From Hungatella hathewayi WAL-18680 (GTDB lineage: Bacteria > Bacillota > Clostridia > Lachnospirales > Lachnospiraceae): a stretch of DNA of 50,090 nt. Each line of letters starts with the position of its first letter. Position 1 is the first letter of the stretch. Where the stretch lies: NCBI RefSeq assembly GCF_000235505.1, contig NZ_JH379027.1:2100920-2151009 (forward strand), in the 5' to 3' direction. Below the pieces are notes generated by a model that did no database searches, was not told the DNA's origin, and saw only the letters and a list, made by a program, of their open reading frames with translations. Below, piece after piece: positions 7,331 through 16,361 of this stretch. A program made the translations under genes and the position numbers.

Positions 7331-9718
7331 ATGAGACGACAACAGGTGGAAATTCTGGCGCCGGCCGGGTCTTTTGAGAGTATGACGGCGGCCATCGCGG
7401 CGGGAGCGGATGCGGTTTACATCGGCGGAAGCCGGTTTGGAGCCAGGGCTTATGCGGACAATCTGAATGAGGACAGGATGCTGGAAGCCATTGATTATGC
7501 GCATCTGCATGGCTGCCATCTTTATATGACGGTGAATACCCTGGTGAAGGAAGGGGAACTGGAGGGGCTGGATGATTATCTGCGGCCCTACTATGAGCGG
7601 GGACTGGATGCTGTGATTGTGCAGGATTTGGGCGTGTTTGCCTATGTGCGGAAGCATTTTCCGGGACTGCCCATCCATGCCAGCACACAGATGACTATAA
7701 CCGGGGCTTACGGGGCGAAGGCGCTGAAGGAACTGGGGGCGTCGAGAATTGTGACGGCGAGAGAACTGTCACTGGAGGAGATACGCCATATCCATGAGAC
7801 GGTGGATGTGGAGATTGAGAGCTTTGTCCACGGGGCGCTGTGCTACTGCTATTCGGGGCAGTGTCTGTTCAGCAGTCTGGTGGGCGGCCGCAGCGGCAAC
7901 CGGGGACGGTGTGCCCAGCCATGCCGTCTGCCCTACGATGTGAAGCGGGACGGGCAGGTGCTCAACAAGGGAAATGAGAAGTATGTGCTGAGTCTGAAGG
8001 ATTTGTGTACATTGGATATCATTCCGGATATGATAGAGGCCGGTGTTTTTTCCATGAAGATCGAGGGGCGGATGAAGAGCCCAAGGTATACGGCCGGTGT
8101 GGTCAGCATTTACCGGAAGTATGTGGACCGGTATCTGGAGCGGGGGCGGAAGGCCTACCGGGTGGAGGAAGCGGACCGGAAGGCGCTGCTGGAATTGTTT
8201 GACAGGGGCGGATTTACGGAAGGATATTATACCCAGCACAATGGGGCGGATATGGTGGCAAAGAAGGAGAAGCCGGCGTTCCGCCAGGGAAATGAGGAAC
8301 TGTTCCGGTATCTGGATGAGACCTATGTGCTGAAAAAGCAGCAGGAGGCCATCAGCGGCAGTGTGGTGATGAGAGAAGGAGAGCCGGTGCGGATGACGCT
8401 CAGCCTTGGGGAGACGGAAGTTTCCGTGGAGGGCAGCGTGGTGCAGAGGGCGATGAATCAGCCTATCACGGCGGAGAAGCTGGAAAAGCAGATGAGGAAG
8501 ACGGGGAATACTCCCTTTGTGTTTGAGAAGCTGGATGTGACGGTGGAAGGCACCGGGTTCCTCCCGGTTCAGGCGCTCAATGAACTGAGAAGAAGCGGGA
8601 TGGAGCGGCTGGAGGAAGAGATACTGAAGAAGTATCGGAGAGTTGGCGGCAGACAGGATGTGGCTGTGGCAGAGTCTGCTGACAGAGATGAGGATATCAT
8701 CGTGGCTGAACCCGGTGGCGGCAACCAGAGTGACAGGATGACAGGGCATGATGACTGCAGTCAGAGTGGCAGAATGGCAGGGCATGATGGCGGCAGTCAG
8801 AGTGGCAGAATGGCAAGGCATGATGGCGGCAGCAGTCAAGGGATTGTGGCCGATATGAAAGCATCCGGAGCAGCCGGAATATCTGAAAAAACCGTGAGAA
8901 TTGAGCATATGGAACTCCATGTACTGTTAGGGAATCCAAAAGCTTTGAATGTCGTGCTGTCCAATCCGGATGTGACGGAAATCATGGTGGAGTCGGATAC
9001 ATTTCCACCGGAAAATTGGAAAGACACGGTGAAGCGCTGTCACGAGGCGGGAAAGCGGTGCGTGCTTGCGCTGCCGCCCATCTTCCGCACGGAGGCGATC
9101 CAGTATTTTGACAGGAATCTGGAGGCGCTGCGGCAGGCGGAGTTTGACGGTCTGCTGGTCCGGGCGTTGGAGGAAGTGGAATATTTGCGGGAAAAGGGGA
9201 TGGATACGGCCTGGATTGCAGACCATAACCTGTACACCTTCAACCATCTGGCGGCGGAGCTGATGACAGAGCAGGGTGCGGCCCGGCTCACCCTTCCGCT
9301 GGAACTCAACAGCCGGGAACTGGAGGAGACGGGATGCGGCGGCCGGGAACTGGTGGCCTACGGCTATCTTCCCATGATGATATCCGCCCAGTGCATCCGA
9401 AAGACAGTGGAGGGCTGCAGCAAAAAGCCGGAGCTTCTGATGCTGAAGGACAGAACCGGCAAGGAGCTTCCGGTGCAGAACCACTGTGTATTCTGCTATA
9501 ATACGATTTACAATATCAGCCCACTGTCCCTGCTGGGACAGGAATCGCTGGTCGGCCGACTGGCGCCAGGTTCCATCCGGCTCCAGTTTACCACGGAGAC
9601 GCCGGAGCTGACCGGGCGGATTGTGAATGCATACGCGGATTCCTTCCTGCATGGAAAGACCGTGGAATCACCCATCGGGGAATTTACCAGAGGACATATG
9701 AAACGTGGCGTGGAGTAG
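7331..9718 (+). CDS. U32 family peptidase (large form with C-terminal extension and internal repeat)
   Basis: The 795-residue protein opens with MRRQQVEILAPAG, the typical start of the collagenase-like U32 family. The family signature, beginning ESFVHGALCYCYSGQC, spans residues 163-182. U32 proteins of this type are linked to protein degradation or, in the RlhA/TrhP branch, to tRNA/rRNA hydroxylation, so true peptidase activity is not assured. A C-terminal domain (about 510-795) contains further cysteines (NHCVFCYNTIYN). Between the two lies a low-complexity stretch of three to four 12-13-residue repeats. The frame is open upstream to 7223, but the GAGAGAGG site just before 7331 and the family N-terminus decide the start. 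The next gene begins 8 nt after the stop. Confidence 0.9.
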   Translation: MRRQQVEILAPAGSFESMTAAIAAGADAVYIGGSRFGARAYADNLNEDRMLEAIDYAHLHGCHLYMTVNTLVKEGELEGLDDYLRPYYERGLDAVIVQDLGVFAYVRKHFPGLPIHASTQMTITGAYGAKALKELGASRIVTARELSLEEIRHIHETVDVEIESFVHGALCYCYSGQCLFSSLVGGRSGNRGRCAQPCRLPYDVKRDGQVLNKGNEKYVLSLKDLCTLDIIPDMIEAGVFSMKIEGRMKSPRYTAGVVSIYRKYVDRYLERGRKAYRVEEADRKALLELFDRGGFTEGYYTQHNGADMVAKKEKPAFRQGNEELFRYLDETYVLKKQQEAISGSVVMREGEPVRMTLSLGETEVSVEGSVVQRAMNQPITAEKLEKQMRKTGNTPFVFEKLDVTVEGTGFLPVQALNELRRSGMERLEEEILKKYRRVGGRQDVAVAESADRDEDIIVAEPGGGNQSDRMTGHDDCSQSGRMAGHDGGSQSGRMARHDGGSSQGIVADMKASGAAGISEKTVRIEHMELHVLLGNPKALNVVLSNPDVTEIMVESDTFPPENWKDTVKRCHEAGKRCVLALPPIFRTEAIQYFDRNLEALRQAEFDGLLVRALEEVEYLREKGMDTAWIADHNLYTFNHLAAELMTEQGAARLTLPLELNSRELEETGCGGRELVAYGYLPMMISAQCIRKTVEGCSKKPELLMLKDRTGKELPVQNHCVFCYNTIYNISPLSLLGQESLVGRLAPGSIRLQFTTETPELTGRIVNAYADSFLHGKTVESPIGEFTRGHMKRGVE
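8714..8839 (+). repeat. In-frame coding minisatellite (36-39 nt units) in the U32 peptidase
   Basis: Three tandem units encode GGGNQSDRMTGHD (8714-8752), DCSQSGRMAGHD (8753-8788) and GGSQSGRMARHD (8789-8824), followed by a partial fourth (GGSSQ, to 8839). Units 2 and 3 are nearly identical at the DNA level, and unit length keeps the frame. The repeat sits in the linker between the U32 core and the C-terminal domain. Confidence 0.9.
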
Positions 9719-9726
9719 GTGATAAA

Positions 9727-11040
9727 TTGATTAATCTGATTGTGGACGTATCAAAATATTTGATGATACTGCTGATGGCAGTCTATACGTACCTGAATTT
9801 CCGTTTTTTCGGCGTGAATGAGGAGAAGAAGAGGCGCATCTGCGGCAGGCAGAACGTGGTGATGTTTTTCAACCATCTGCTGGCCTATGTGATTATCTAT
9901 CTGATGACGGAAGATATGAAAATGCTGGTGTTCTACTGTGCCCAGGTGGTGTTTTTCCTGTGCTATATCTACCTGTCACGGCTGTTTTACCGGAATATAT
10001 CGAGACTGCTTTTGAATAACATGTGTATGCTGCTGAGCGTCGGTTTTATCATTCTGACGAGACTTAATTTTGACAGGGCGGTGCGCCAGTTTGTGATTGT
10101 GGTGGTGGCGGCCCTTGTCACCTGGGTGATACCCTTTATCATTGACCGGGTGTGGCAGCTGAGCAAAATTCCCTGGGTTTACGGGATACTGGGGCTGTTA
10201 CTGCTGGCGGTGGTGTGCGTGGCAGGCAACAGCAGCTACGGGGCCCAGCTGTCGCTGAGCATCGGCGGCATTTCCTTCCAGCCATCGGAGTTTGTGAAGA
10301 TTACGTTTGTGTTTTTTGTGGCGACCATGTTTTACCGTTCCACCGGGTTTAAGACGGTGCTGGTGACGACGGCGGTGGCGGCCCTTCATGTGCTGATTCT
10401 GGTCCTTTCCAAGGACTTGGGAAGCGCGCTGATATTTTTTATCACGTATCTGTTTATGCTGTTTGTGGCTACCTCCAACTGGTTTTACCTGGGAGCGGGG
10501 GCGGCGGGGGGCTGTGCGGCTTCCGTGCTGGCGTATCAGCTGTTCTCCCACGTGCGGGTCCGGGTGGCGGCCTGGCAGAATCCGTGGGCGGACATTGACA
10601 ACAAGGGGTACCAGATTACCCAGTCCCTGTTTGCCATCGGAACCGGCGGCTGGTTTGGCATGGGGCTGTATCAGGGAATGCCGCGGAAGATTCCTGTGGT
10701 GGAGAAGGACTTTGTGTTTGCTGCTATCTCTGAGGAGATGGGCGGTATCTTTGCGCTGTGCGTGCTGTTAATCTGTCTGGGCTGCTTTTTGCAGTTTATG
10801 ATGATTGCCAGCCGGATGCAAGCGTCATTTTTCAAGCTGCTGGCCTTTGGGCTGGGAGTGGTTTATGTGGTACAGGTGATTCTGACAGTGGGCGGCGTCA
10901 CCAAGTTTATCCCGTCCACGGGGGTGACACTGCCTTTTGTCAGCTACGGCGGCAGCTCGATTTTTGCGACCTTTGTCATCTTTGGGGTCATCCAGGGGCT
11001 GTTTATCCTGAAACGGAATGAAGAAGAGGAAGATGCATGA
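9727..11040 (+). CDS. FtsW/RodA/SpoVE-family lipid II flippase / glycosyltransferase
   Basis: The 437-residue polytopic membrane protein belongs to the SEDS family. It has about ten to twelve hydrophobic segments, a conserved SKDLGSALIFF near 226, and the C-terminal signature STGVTLPFVSYGGSS near 398, both hallmarks of SEDS peptidoglycan polymerases. It would polymerise lipid II together with a class B PBP, and the very next gene encodes one, with the stop and start codons overlapping as ATGA. Translation appears to start at TTG 9727 behind AGGTGA; no ATG with a better site lies nearby. Whether it acts in division, elongation or sporulation is not evident. Confidence 0.9.
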   Translation: MINLIVDVSKYLMILLMAVYTYLNFRFFGVNEEKKRRICGRQNVVMFFNHLLAYVIIYLMTEDMKMLVFYCAQVVFFLCYIYLSRLFYRNISRLLLNNMCMLLSVGFIILTRLNFDRAVRQFVIVVVAALVTWVIPFIIDRVWQLSKIPWVYGILGLLLLAVVCVAGNSSYGAQLSLSIGGISFQPSEFVKITFVFFVATMFYRSTGFKTVLVTTAVAALHVLILVLSKDLGSALIFFITYLFMLFVATSNWFYLGAGAAGGCAASVLAYQLFSHVRVRVAAWQNPWADIDNKGYQITQSLFAIGTGGWFGMGLYQGMPRKIPVVEKDFVFAAISEEMGGIFALCVLLICLGCFLQFMMIASRMQASFFKLLAFGLGVVYVVQVILTVGGVTKFIPSTGVTLPFVSYGGSSIFATFVIFGVIQGLFILKRNEEEEDA

Positions 11041-12491
11041 TGAAATGGAACTTGCGGAAACGTCCGAAAGCGGACAGTCCGGCGCAGAAAGCCAACAAAA
11101 ATATCCTGAAACTGACGTATCTGGTGGCGGGTGTGTTTCTGTGCATGGTGGTTTATTTTGGATATTTTCTTCAGGTGGAGAGTGAAGATGTGATTAACAA
11201 CACCTACAACGCCAGACTGGACAGCTTCGCCAACCGGGTGGTGCGGGGGAGGATTCTCAGCAATGACGGCACGGTGCTGGCGGAGACGCTGGTGGATTCG
11301 GACGGCAATGAGACGAGAAACTACCCCTACGGTCCGCTGTTTGCCCATGTGGTGGGATATTCCACCAAGGGGAAGACCGGGATTGAGGCGCTGAGCAATT
11401 TTTATCTGCTGACCTCCCATGTGAATCTGGTGGAGCAGGTGGTCAATGAACTGTCCGGGGAGAAGAATCTGGGCGATTATGTGGTGACCACGCTGGATGT
11501 GGGCCTTCAGCAGGCAGCATCCGACGCTTTGGGCGGCAGGCGGGGAGCCGTGGTGGTGATGGAGCCGGACACGGGAAAGGTGCTGGCCATGATCTCACGG
11601 CCGGAGTACAATCCCAACACGCTGATTGAGGACTGGGATGCATTGACGGCGGATGGAAATGCGGACGCCCAGCTGGTGAACCGGGCCACCCAGGGATTAT
11701 ATCCTCCGGGTTCCACCTTCAAGCTGGTGACGGCCCTGGAATATATCAGGGAGCATCCGGACGACTATATGAATTATGAATTTGACTGCGACGGTTATTA
11801 CCGGCAGGGAGAGTATACGATTAAGTGTTATCATGAGACGGCCCACGGGCATCAGGATTTAAAGCTGGCTTTTGCCAACTCCTGTAATGGGGCCTTTGCC
11901 AATCTGGGACTTCAGCTGGATTTGAACCGGCTGAAGGGGACGGCGGAGGATTTGCTGTTTAATCAGGATTTGCCGCTGGCGATTGCCTACAACAAGAGCA
12001 GTTACTCCATGGAGGCGGGGGCGGACACCTGGGAGATTCTTCAGACCTCCATCGGGCAGGGGGTGACGCAGATGACGCCGATGCTGGGGGCCATGCTGGC
12101 GTCCTCCATCGCCAACGGCGGCACGCTGATGAAGCCCTATTTTCTGGACCATGTGGAAAATGTGGGCGGCGAGACGATTAAGAAATTTATGCCGGCGGCC
12201 TACGGCCAGCTGATGACGGCCCAGGAATCCGCCATTCTTTCCGATATGATGCGGGAGGTGGTGACGGTGGGAACCGGTTCGGCGGTGAGGACGGATGCCT
12301 ATACGGTGGCGGGAAAGACCGGCTCGGCGGAGTTTGACGCCAAGAAGGAGACCCATGGATGGTTCCTGGGCTTCGCACCGGCGGAGGACCCGAAGCTGGT
12401 GGTCAGCGTTATCGTGGAGGAAGGCGGCTCCGGCGGCAAGGCGGCGGCGCCTGTGGCGAGAGCGGTGTTTGACGCGTATTTTTCCAGGTGA
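11037..12491 (+). CDS. Class B penicillin-binding protein (transpeptidase)
   Basis: The 484-residue protein has one N-terminal membrane anchor (about 25-45), a short dimerisation region, and a transpeptidase domain with all three motifs: S226-TFK, S282-C-N, and K427-TG. It is shorter than PBP2 or PBP3 of Gram-negatives and resembles the PbpA type that pairs with a RodA/FtsW partner in one operon. It cross-links peptidoglycan outside the membrane and is a beta-lactam target. The start codon overlaps the stop of the SEDS gene (translational coupling), which argues that the two form one complex. Confidence 0.93.
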   Translation: MMKWNLRKRPKADSPAQKANKNILKLTYLVAGVFLCMVVYFGYFLQVESEDVINNTYNARLDSFANRVVRGRILSNDGTVLAETLVDSDGNETRNYPYGPLFAHVVGYSTKGKTGIEALSNFYLLTSHVNLVEQVVNELSGEKNLGDYVVTTLDVGLQQAASDALGGRRGAVVVMEPDTGKVLAMISRPEYNPNTLIEDWDALTADGNADAQLVNRATQGLYPPGSTFKLVTALEYIREHPDDYMNYEFDCDGYYRQGEYTIKCYHETAHGHQDLKLAFANSCNGAFANLGLQLDLNRLKGTAEDLLFNQDLPLAIAYNKSSYSMEAGADTWEILQTSIGQGVTQMTPMLGAMLASSIANGGTLMKPYFLDHVENVGGETIKKFMPAAYGQLMTAQESAILSDMMREVVTVGTGSAVRTDAYTVAGKTGSAEFDAKKETHGWFLGFAPAEDPKLVVSVIVEEGGSGGKAAAPVARAVFDAYFSR

Positions 12492-12611
12492 GGATGAAAT
12501 GCCGTGACAGGTTGGTTTCTGACGGATAAGTGTCTGGCGATTTGAGCAGTAGATTTGGCGGGAAGAAACAGGCGGCGGAGTACGAAAGAAGTATGGGAGG
12601 ATGGACATTCC

Positions 12612-14747
12612 ATGAGAAAGACGATTGCGGTGGTGGCGCTGGACCCTCTGGCTGGCGCTTCCTATCAGAGAGAGGTGCAGAGTTTGTTCGGCGGCTATGC
12701 GGACGTGCTTGGGTACAGTGTGCGGGATGGCTCGGCTGCCGGAAAGCTGCCCAGGGCGGATTTGTTTGTGATTTCCACGGACGCCTACGGCTCGCCGGAG
12801 GAGGTGGCCCGCCACGTGCCCATCGACTGCGAGGTGATGTCCATCGAGGTTTCCTTCCGTGTCACCAGTCTGGAGGAACTCTGGAAGGTGCCAAAGGGAA
12901 CGAAGGCCCTGTTTGTCAATATGACCCAGGCCATGGCGAGGGAGGCCATCTCCCAGCTGGCGGCCCTGGGGGTGAATCATATCCAGTTTATCCCCTTCTA
13001 TCCGGGGGCCGTGCTGACGGAACCGGTGGAGCTGGCGGTGACACCGGGGGAGAAGCGGTACGTGCCGGAGTCGGTGAGCAAGGTGATGGATTTGGGACAG
13101 CGGGCCTGCACGTCGGGGATGATGATTGAGATTGCGCTGCGGCTGGGGCTGGAGCATCTGTTGGAGACGGAGCCGTTTCAGAAGTATTTCCAGTCCATTG
13201 CTACCAGGAATTACAGCTTTGAGCAGATGTTTGCCAGGTCGAAGAACCTGGAGAGCCAGTTTCACATTCTGATGGAGATTCTGGATGAGGGGCTGGTGGG
13301 GGTCAATGCTACCGGGGAAGTGTTTGCCTGCAACAAGAAGGCGTGCAAGATTGCGCGGGTGTCGGAGCAGTTTGTCATCGGGAGAAAGGGGGAGGATGTG
13401 TTTCCGTTTATCCCCTTTTATTCGGCCATGAAGGACAGGAAGAAAGTGGCGGCCAGGGTGGTGAAGCTGTTTGGAACCGACATTTCCATCGGGGTAATGC
13501 CGGTGCTTCGAAAAGAGGAGTGCATCGGCGCTTTTGCCACGCTGCAGCGGTTCAATGAGCTGGAATCCAGGCAGAATGAGCTGCGGAGCCAGCTGCTGCA
13601 GAAGGGGCACTACGCCAAGTATACGTTTGATGATGTGATTGGAAGCTCGGAGGCGATCTGCCGCACGAAGGAGATTCTGGGGCGGATGGCGGCCACGGAG
13701 AGCCCGGTGCTGATTGTGGGGGAGACGGGGACCGGCAAGGAGCTGATGGCCCATGCGGTCCACCAGGCATCCCGCCGGGCGGAAGGTCCGTTTATCGCCA
13801 TCAATGTGGCGGCCATGCCGGAGAATCTGCTGGAGAGCGAGCTGTTTGGATATGAGGAAGGGGCATTTACCGGAGCGAAGAAGGGCGGAAGGCCGGGACT
13901 GTTTGAGTTTGCCCACGGTGGGACGCTGCTTCTGGACGAGGTGGAGGGGATGAGTCTGTCCATGCAGGTGAAACTTCTCCGGGTGCTTCAGGAGCGGGAG
14001 GTCATGCGGGTGGGCGGCAGCAGCATTGTCCGGGTGGACGTGCGGATTGTGGCGGCCACCAATGAATCTCTGGAGGAGAAGGTGGAGGACGGCAGCTTCC
14101 GCCGGGATTTGTATTACCGGCTCAACGCGCTGACGGTGGTGATACCACCGCTGCGGGAGCGTGGGGATGACATTTTTCTGCTGCTGGAGCATTTTAAGAA
14201 GGAATTGAACGGGGCCTTTGAGCTGTCGGGGAAGACGGAGGAGTTTCTCCGCCGGTATCCGTGGCCGGGGAATATCCGGGAATTACATAATGCGGCGGAG
14301 TATTTTAACTATACGGGGAAACAGGTGGTGGAACTGGAAGATTTGCCGCCTACCATGTCGCGGGTGAGAGGTGGCGGAAGGCCGGCGCTGGCGGGAAGCC
14401 GGGAGCGGGCAGAAGAGCAGGAGAGGGCAGAGATTCGGCAGAGCGGATGTGAGGCGGCTCCGGAAGTGTCAGAGCCGTCCGATCTGTCTCTGCACTGGCT
14501 GGTGCTGGAACAGTTGTTTCTGGCTTCGGAGCAGGGACGATTTGTTGGCCGGGAGAAGATTCTGCAATGCGCAAGGGAGCGGTATCTTCCCGCATCCCAG
14601 AAGCAGGTCCGGGATATCTTGAGAGAGCTGTCGGAGCAGGGCCTGGCGGTGAGCAGCCGGGGCCGGGGCGGCAGCAGGATTACAGGCAGAGGCAGGGCCT
14701 GCTGGCTGGAATATGAGAAGTCACGGGAACACAGGCAGGACGAATAA
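12612..14747 (+). CDS. Sigma-54-dependent transcriptional activator with PAS domain and C-terminal winged helix
   Basis: The 711-residue protein has an N-terminal sensory region (about 1-180) resembling the PrpR_N type, a PAS-like segment (about 215-325) and a sigma-54 interaction AAA+ domain (about 340-575). Walker A GETGTGK is at 370-376 and the sigma-54-contacting GAFTGA loop at 417-422. The C-terminus lacks a classical Fis helix-turn-helix; instead it ends in an apparent winged helix with a [15 protein letters not shown] recognition segment and a GRGGSRIT wing. GGGAGG about 10 nt upstream sets the start at 12612. It is followed by a terminator and by a sigma-54 promoter for a MalY-type operon, its likely target. 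In C. difficile a sigma-54 activator (CdsR) controls the cysteine desulfidase gene cdsB, a close functional parallel. Confidence 0.9.
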   Translation: MRKTIAVVALDPLAGASYQREVQSLFGGYADVLGYSVRDGSAAGKLPRADLFVISTDAYGSPEEVARHVPIDCEVMSIEVSFRVTSLEELWKVPKGTKALFVNMTQAMAREAISQLAALGVNHIQFIPFYPGAVLTEPVELAVTPGEKRYVPESVSKVMDLGQRACTSGMMIEIALRLGLEHLLETEPFQKYFQSIATRNYSFEQMFARSKNLESQFHILMEILDEGLVGVNATGEVFACNKKACKIARVSEQFVIGRKGEDVFPFIPFYSAMKDRKKVAARVVKLFGTDISIGVMPVLRKEECIGAFATLQRFNELESRQNELRSQLLQKGHYAKYTFDDVIGSSEAICRTKEILGRMAATESPVLIVGETGTGKELMAHAVHQASRRAEGPFIAINVAAMPENLLESELFGYEEGAFTGAKKGGRPGLFEFAHGGTLLLDEVEGMSLSMQVKLLRVLQEREVMRVGGSSIVRVDVRIVAATNESLEEKVEDGSFRRDLYYRLNALTVVIPPLRERGDDIFLLLEHFKKELNGAFELSGKTEEFLRRYPWPGNIRELHNAAEYFNYTGKQVVELEDLPPTMSRVRGGGRPALAGSRERAEEQERAEIRQSGCEAAPEVSEPSDLSLHWLVLEQLFLASEQGRFVGREKILQCARERYLPASQKQVRDILRELSEQGLAVSSRGRGGSRITGRGRACWLEYEKSREHRQDE

Positions 14748-14802
14748 AAGAGTCAACAGGACACAGAACCGGGAAAAATGGTTTGAAAACTGATAGGGCA
14801 GA

Positions 14803-14835
14803 GCGGCGCCGACGGAAGTGTTGGCACCGCTTTTT
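14803..14835 (+). terminator. Rho-independent terminator after the sigma-54 activator gene
   Basis: An 11-bp stem with G-T wobbles (14803-14813 with 14820-14830; GCGGCGCCGAC and GTTGGCACCGC) is followed by TTTTT (14831-14835). It separates the activator from the sigma-54 promoter downstream. Confidence 0.85.
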
Positions 14836-14850
14836 GGCTTTTTACACGTA

Positions 14851-14929
14851 ATTGGTTAAAAATAAATGGTCAATTGGAAATAAATGGTCAGAATAATTGG
14901 TTGATTTTCCAGGCGATTATTGGTTATAA
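14851..14929 (+). promoter_or_regulatory. Candidate enhancer array for the sigma-54 activator
   Basis: Within an AT-rich stretch, the 13-mer AAATAAATGGTCA occurs twice as direct repeats (14860-14872 and 14878-14890, 18 bp apart). They are flanked by ATTGGTTA (14851-14858), AATTGGTTG (about 14895) and ATTGGTTAT (about 14919). The array lies 150-210 bp upstream of the -24/-12 promoter, the normal distance for an upstream activating sequence. The 368-base gap between the activator and the MalY-type gene holds this array, the terminator and the promoter, and nothing else I can see. Confidence 0.6.
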
Positions 14930-15043
14930 TGGTTTTTTACGATCCGATGCCTCCGGCCCCGGCGATAGTATCTCTGAAAAATATCCAGAGAAAACGCCGG
15001 AAAATCAAATAAAAATAAAAAAACCGGACATTTCAAAAAAAGT

Positions 15044-15060
15044 TAGGCACGGAACTTGCT
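15044..15060 (+). promoter_or_regulatory. Sigma-54 (-24/-12) promoter
   Basis: TTAGGCACGGAACTTGCT contains GG (15046-15047) and GC (15058-15059) separated by exactly 10 bp, and GGCACG-N4-TTGCT matches the sigma-54 consensus apart from T to A before GG. The start would be near 15071, 45 nt before the MalY-type ATG. Confidence 0.87.
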
Positions 15061-15115
15061 TATTATATCAGTATGAGCCACAACAGCTGTTTTGTGGAGA
15101 AAGGAAGGGAAGTAG

Positions 15116-16285
15116 ATGAAGTATAATTTTGATGAGGTGATTGACCGCAGCGCCAATCGCTCCTCCAAGTATGATGAGAGAGTTAAAAAATTCGGAACCG
15201 CGGATGTGATTCCGCTGTGGGTGGCGGATATGGATTTCCGCACGGCCCAGCCAATTATTGACGCATGTAAAAAGAAAGCGGAGGAGGGCATCTGGGGCTA
15301 CACTTCCAGACCTGCCAGCTACTTCGAGGCGGTGCAGCAGTGGGAGAAGAAGAGAAACAACTGGGATGTGGATACGGCTCTGATGAGCTGGAGTCTCGGC
15401 GTTGTGCCGGCTATGTCGGCCATGATTAAGATATTCAGTGAGGAGGGAGACAAAATCCTGATTCAGACGCCCGTATATTCCGAGTTTTATGATATCACCG
15501 AAGCCTGGAATCGGGAGGTGGTGGAAAACCGCCTGGTGGAGCGTGACGGTACGTGGGCCATTGATTTTGAGGATTTTGAGGCGAAGGCCAAGGAGTGTAA
15601 AATCTTCCTGCTGTGCAATCCTCACAACCCACTTGGCATTGTCTGGAATCCGGAGGATTTGAAACGGATGGCGGACATCTGCATGGCCAACAACGTGCTG
15701 CTGGTATCGGATGAGATTCACTCGGATTTGATTTTCCACGGGAAGAAGCACACGCCAACGGCCACATTGTCAAAGGAGATTGGGGAGAGCATTATCACCT
15801 GCGTGTCCCTGACCAAGACCTTTAACCTGGCGGGACTTCAGGCGTCCACCACGATTTTCCCGAATCAGGAGTTGAAGCAGGCTTTTGATAAATTCTGGGC
15901 CAACATGGACATTCACAGAAACAACGCGTTCAGTTCCGTGGCCATGGAAGCGGCCTACCGGGAAGGGGAAGAGTGGCTGGAGCAGGTGCTGGAATACATA
16001 TCCGGGAACTTTGATTTTATCAAATCCTACTGCGAGACCAATATTCCGAAAATCAAACCGAACCTGCCGGACGCCACCTATCTGGTATGGCTGGACTGCC
16101 GGGAGCTTGGCATGGACAATGAGGAGCTGCGCCGCTTTATGATTGAGAAGGCGAAAATCGGATTGAATGAGGGATACACCTTTGGACGGAGTCTGTCCGG
16201 CTTCATGAGACTGAACGCCGCCTGTCCGAGAGCGACGCTGGAGAAAGCCTTAAAGCAGTTGAAGGATGCGGTGGATGCACTGTAA
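15116..16285 (+). CDS. MalY/PatB family aminotransferase-fold C-S lyase (cystathionine beta-lyase type)
   Basis: The 389-residue PLP-dependent protein begins MKYNFDEVIDRSANRSSKYD, as MalY/PatB proteins do. The PLP lysine is K234 in SLTKTFNLAGLQ, with the cofactor-binding DEIHSDL upstream near 201-207 and NPHNPLG near 173-179. The family cleaves cystathionine or cysteine to pyruvate, ammonia and a thiol or sulfide in the cytoplasm. It is the first gene behind the sigma-54 promoter, with AAGGAAGGGAAG as ribosome-binding site. Together with the downstream symporter and desulfidase-family protein it suggests use of sulfur amino acids as carbon or nitrogen source. A transamination role is possible but less likely for this subfamily. 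Confidence 0.9.
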   Translation: MKYNFDEVIDRSANRSSKYDERVKKFGTADVIPLWVADMDFRTAQPIIDACKKKAEEGIWGYTSRPASYFEAVQQWEKKRNNWDVDTALMSWSLGVVPAMSAMIKIFSEEGDKILIQTPVYSEFYDITEAWNREVVENRLVERDGTWAIDFEDFEAKAKECKIFLLCNPHNPLGIVWNPEDLKRMADICMANNVLLVSDEIHSDLIFHGKKHTPTATLSKEIGESIITCVSLTKTFNLAGLQASTTIFPNQELKQAFDKFWANMDIHRNNAFSSVAMEAAYREGEEWLEQVLEYISGNFDFIKSYCETNIPKIKPNLPDATYLVWLDCRELGMDNEELRRFMIEKAKIGLNEGYTFGRSLSGFMRLNAACPRATLEKALKQLKDAVDAL

Positions 16286-16361
16286 GGAGCGGCAGGATTT
16301 TCAGAAAATGAGGGGAAGAAACAGGGGAATTTAAAAATCAGGTTACATGGAGGAGGAACGT

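Noticed and set aside
11859-14192. A long open frame (777 codons) on the minus strand, and similar long antisense frames at 7769-8920 and 42812-43807
   Set aside because: They lie opposite clear genes with intact motifs, have His/Arg/Leu/Pro-rich composition without recognisable domains, and follow from the GC-rich codon use of the true strand.
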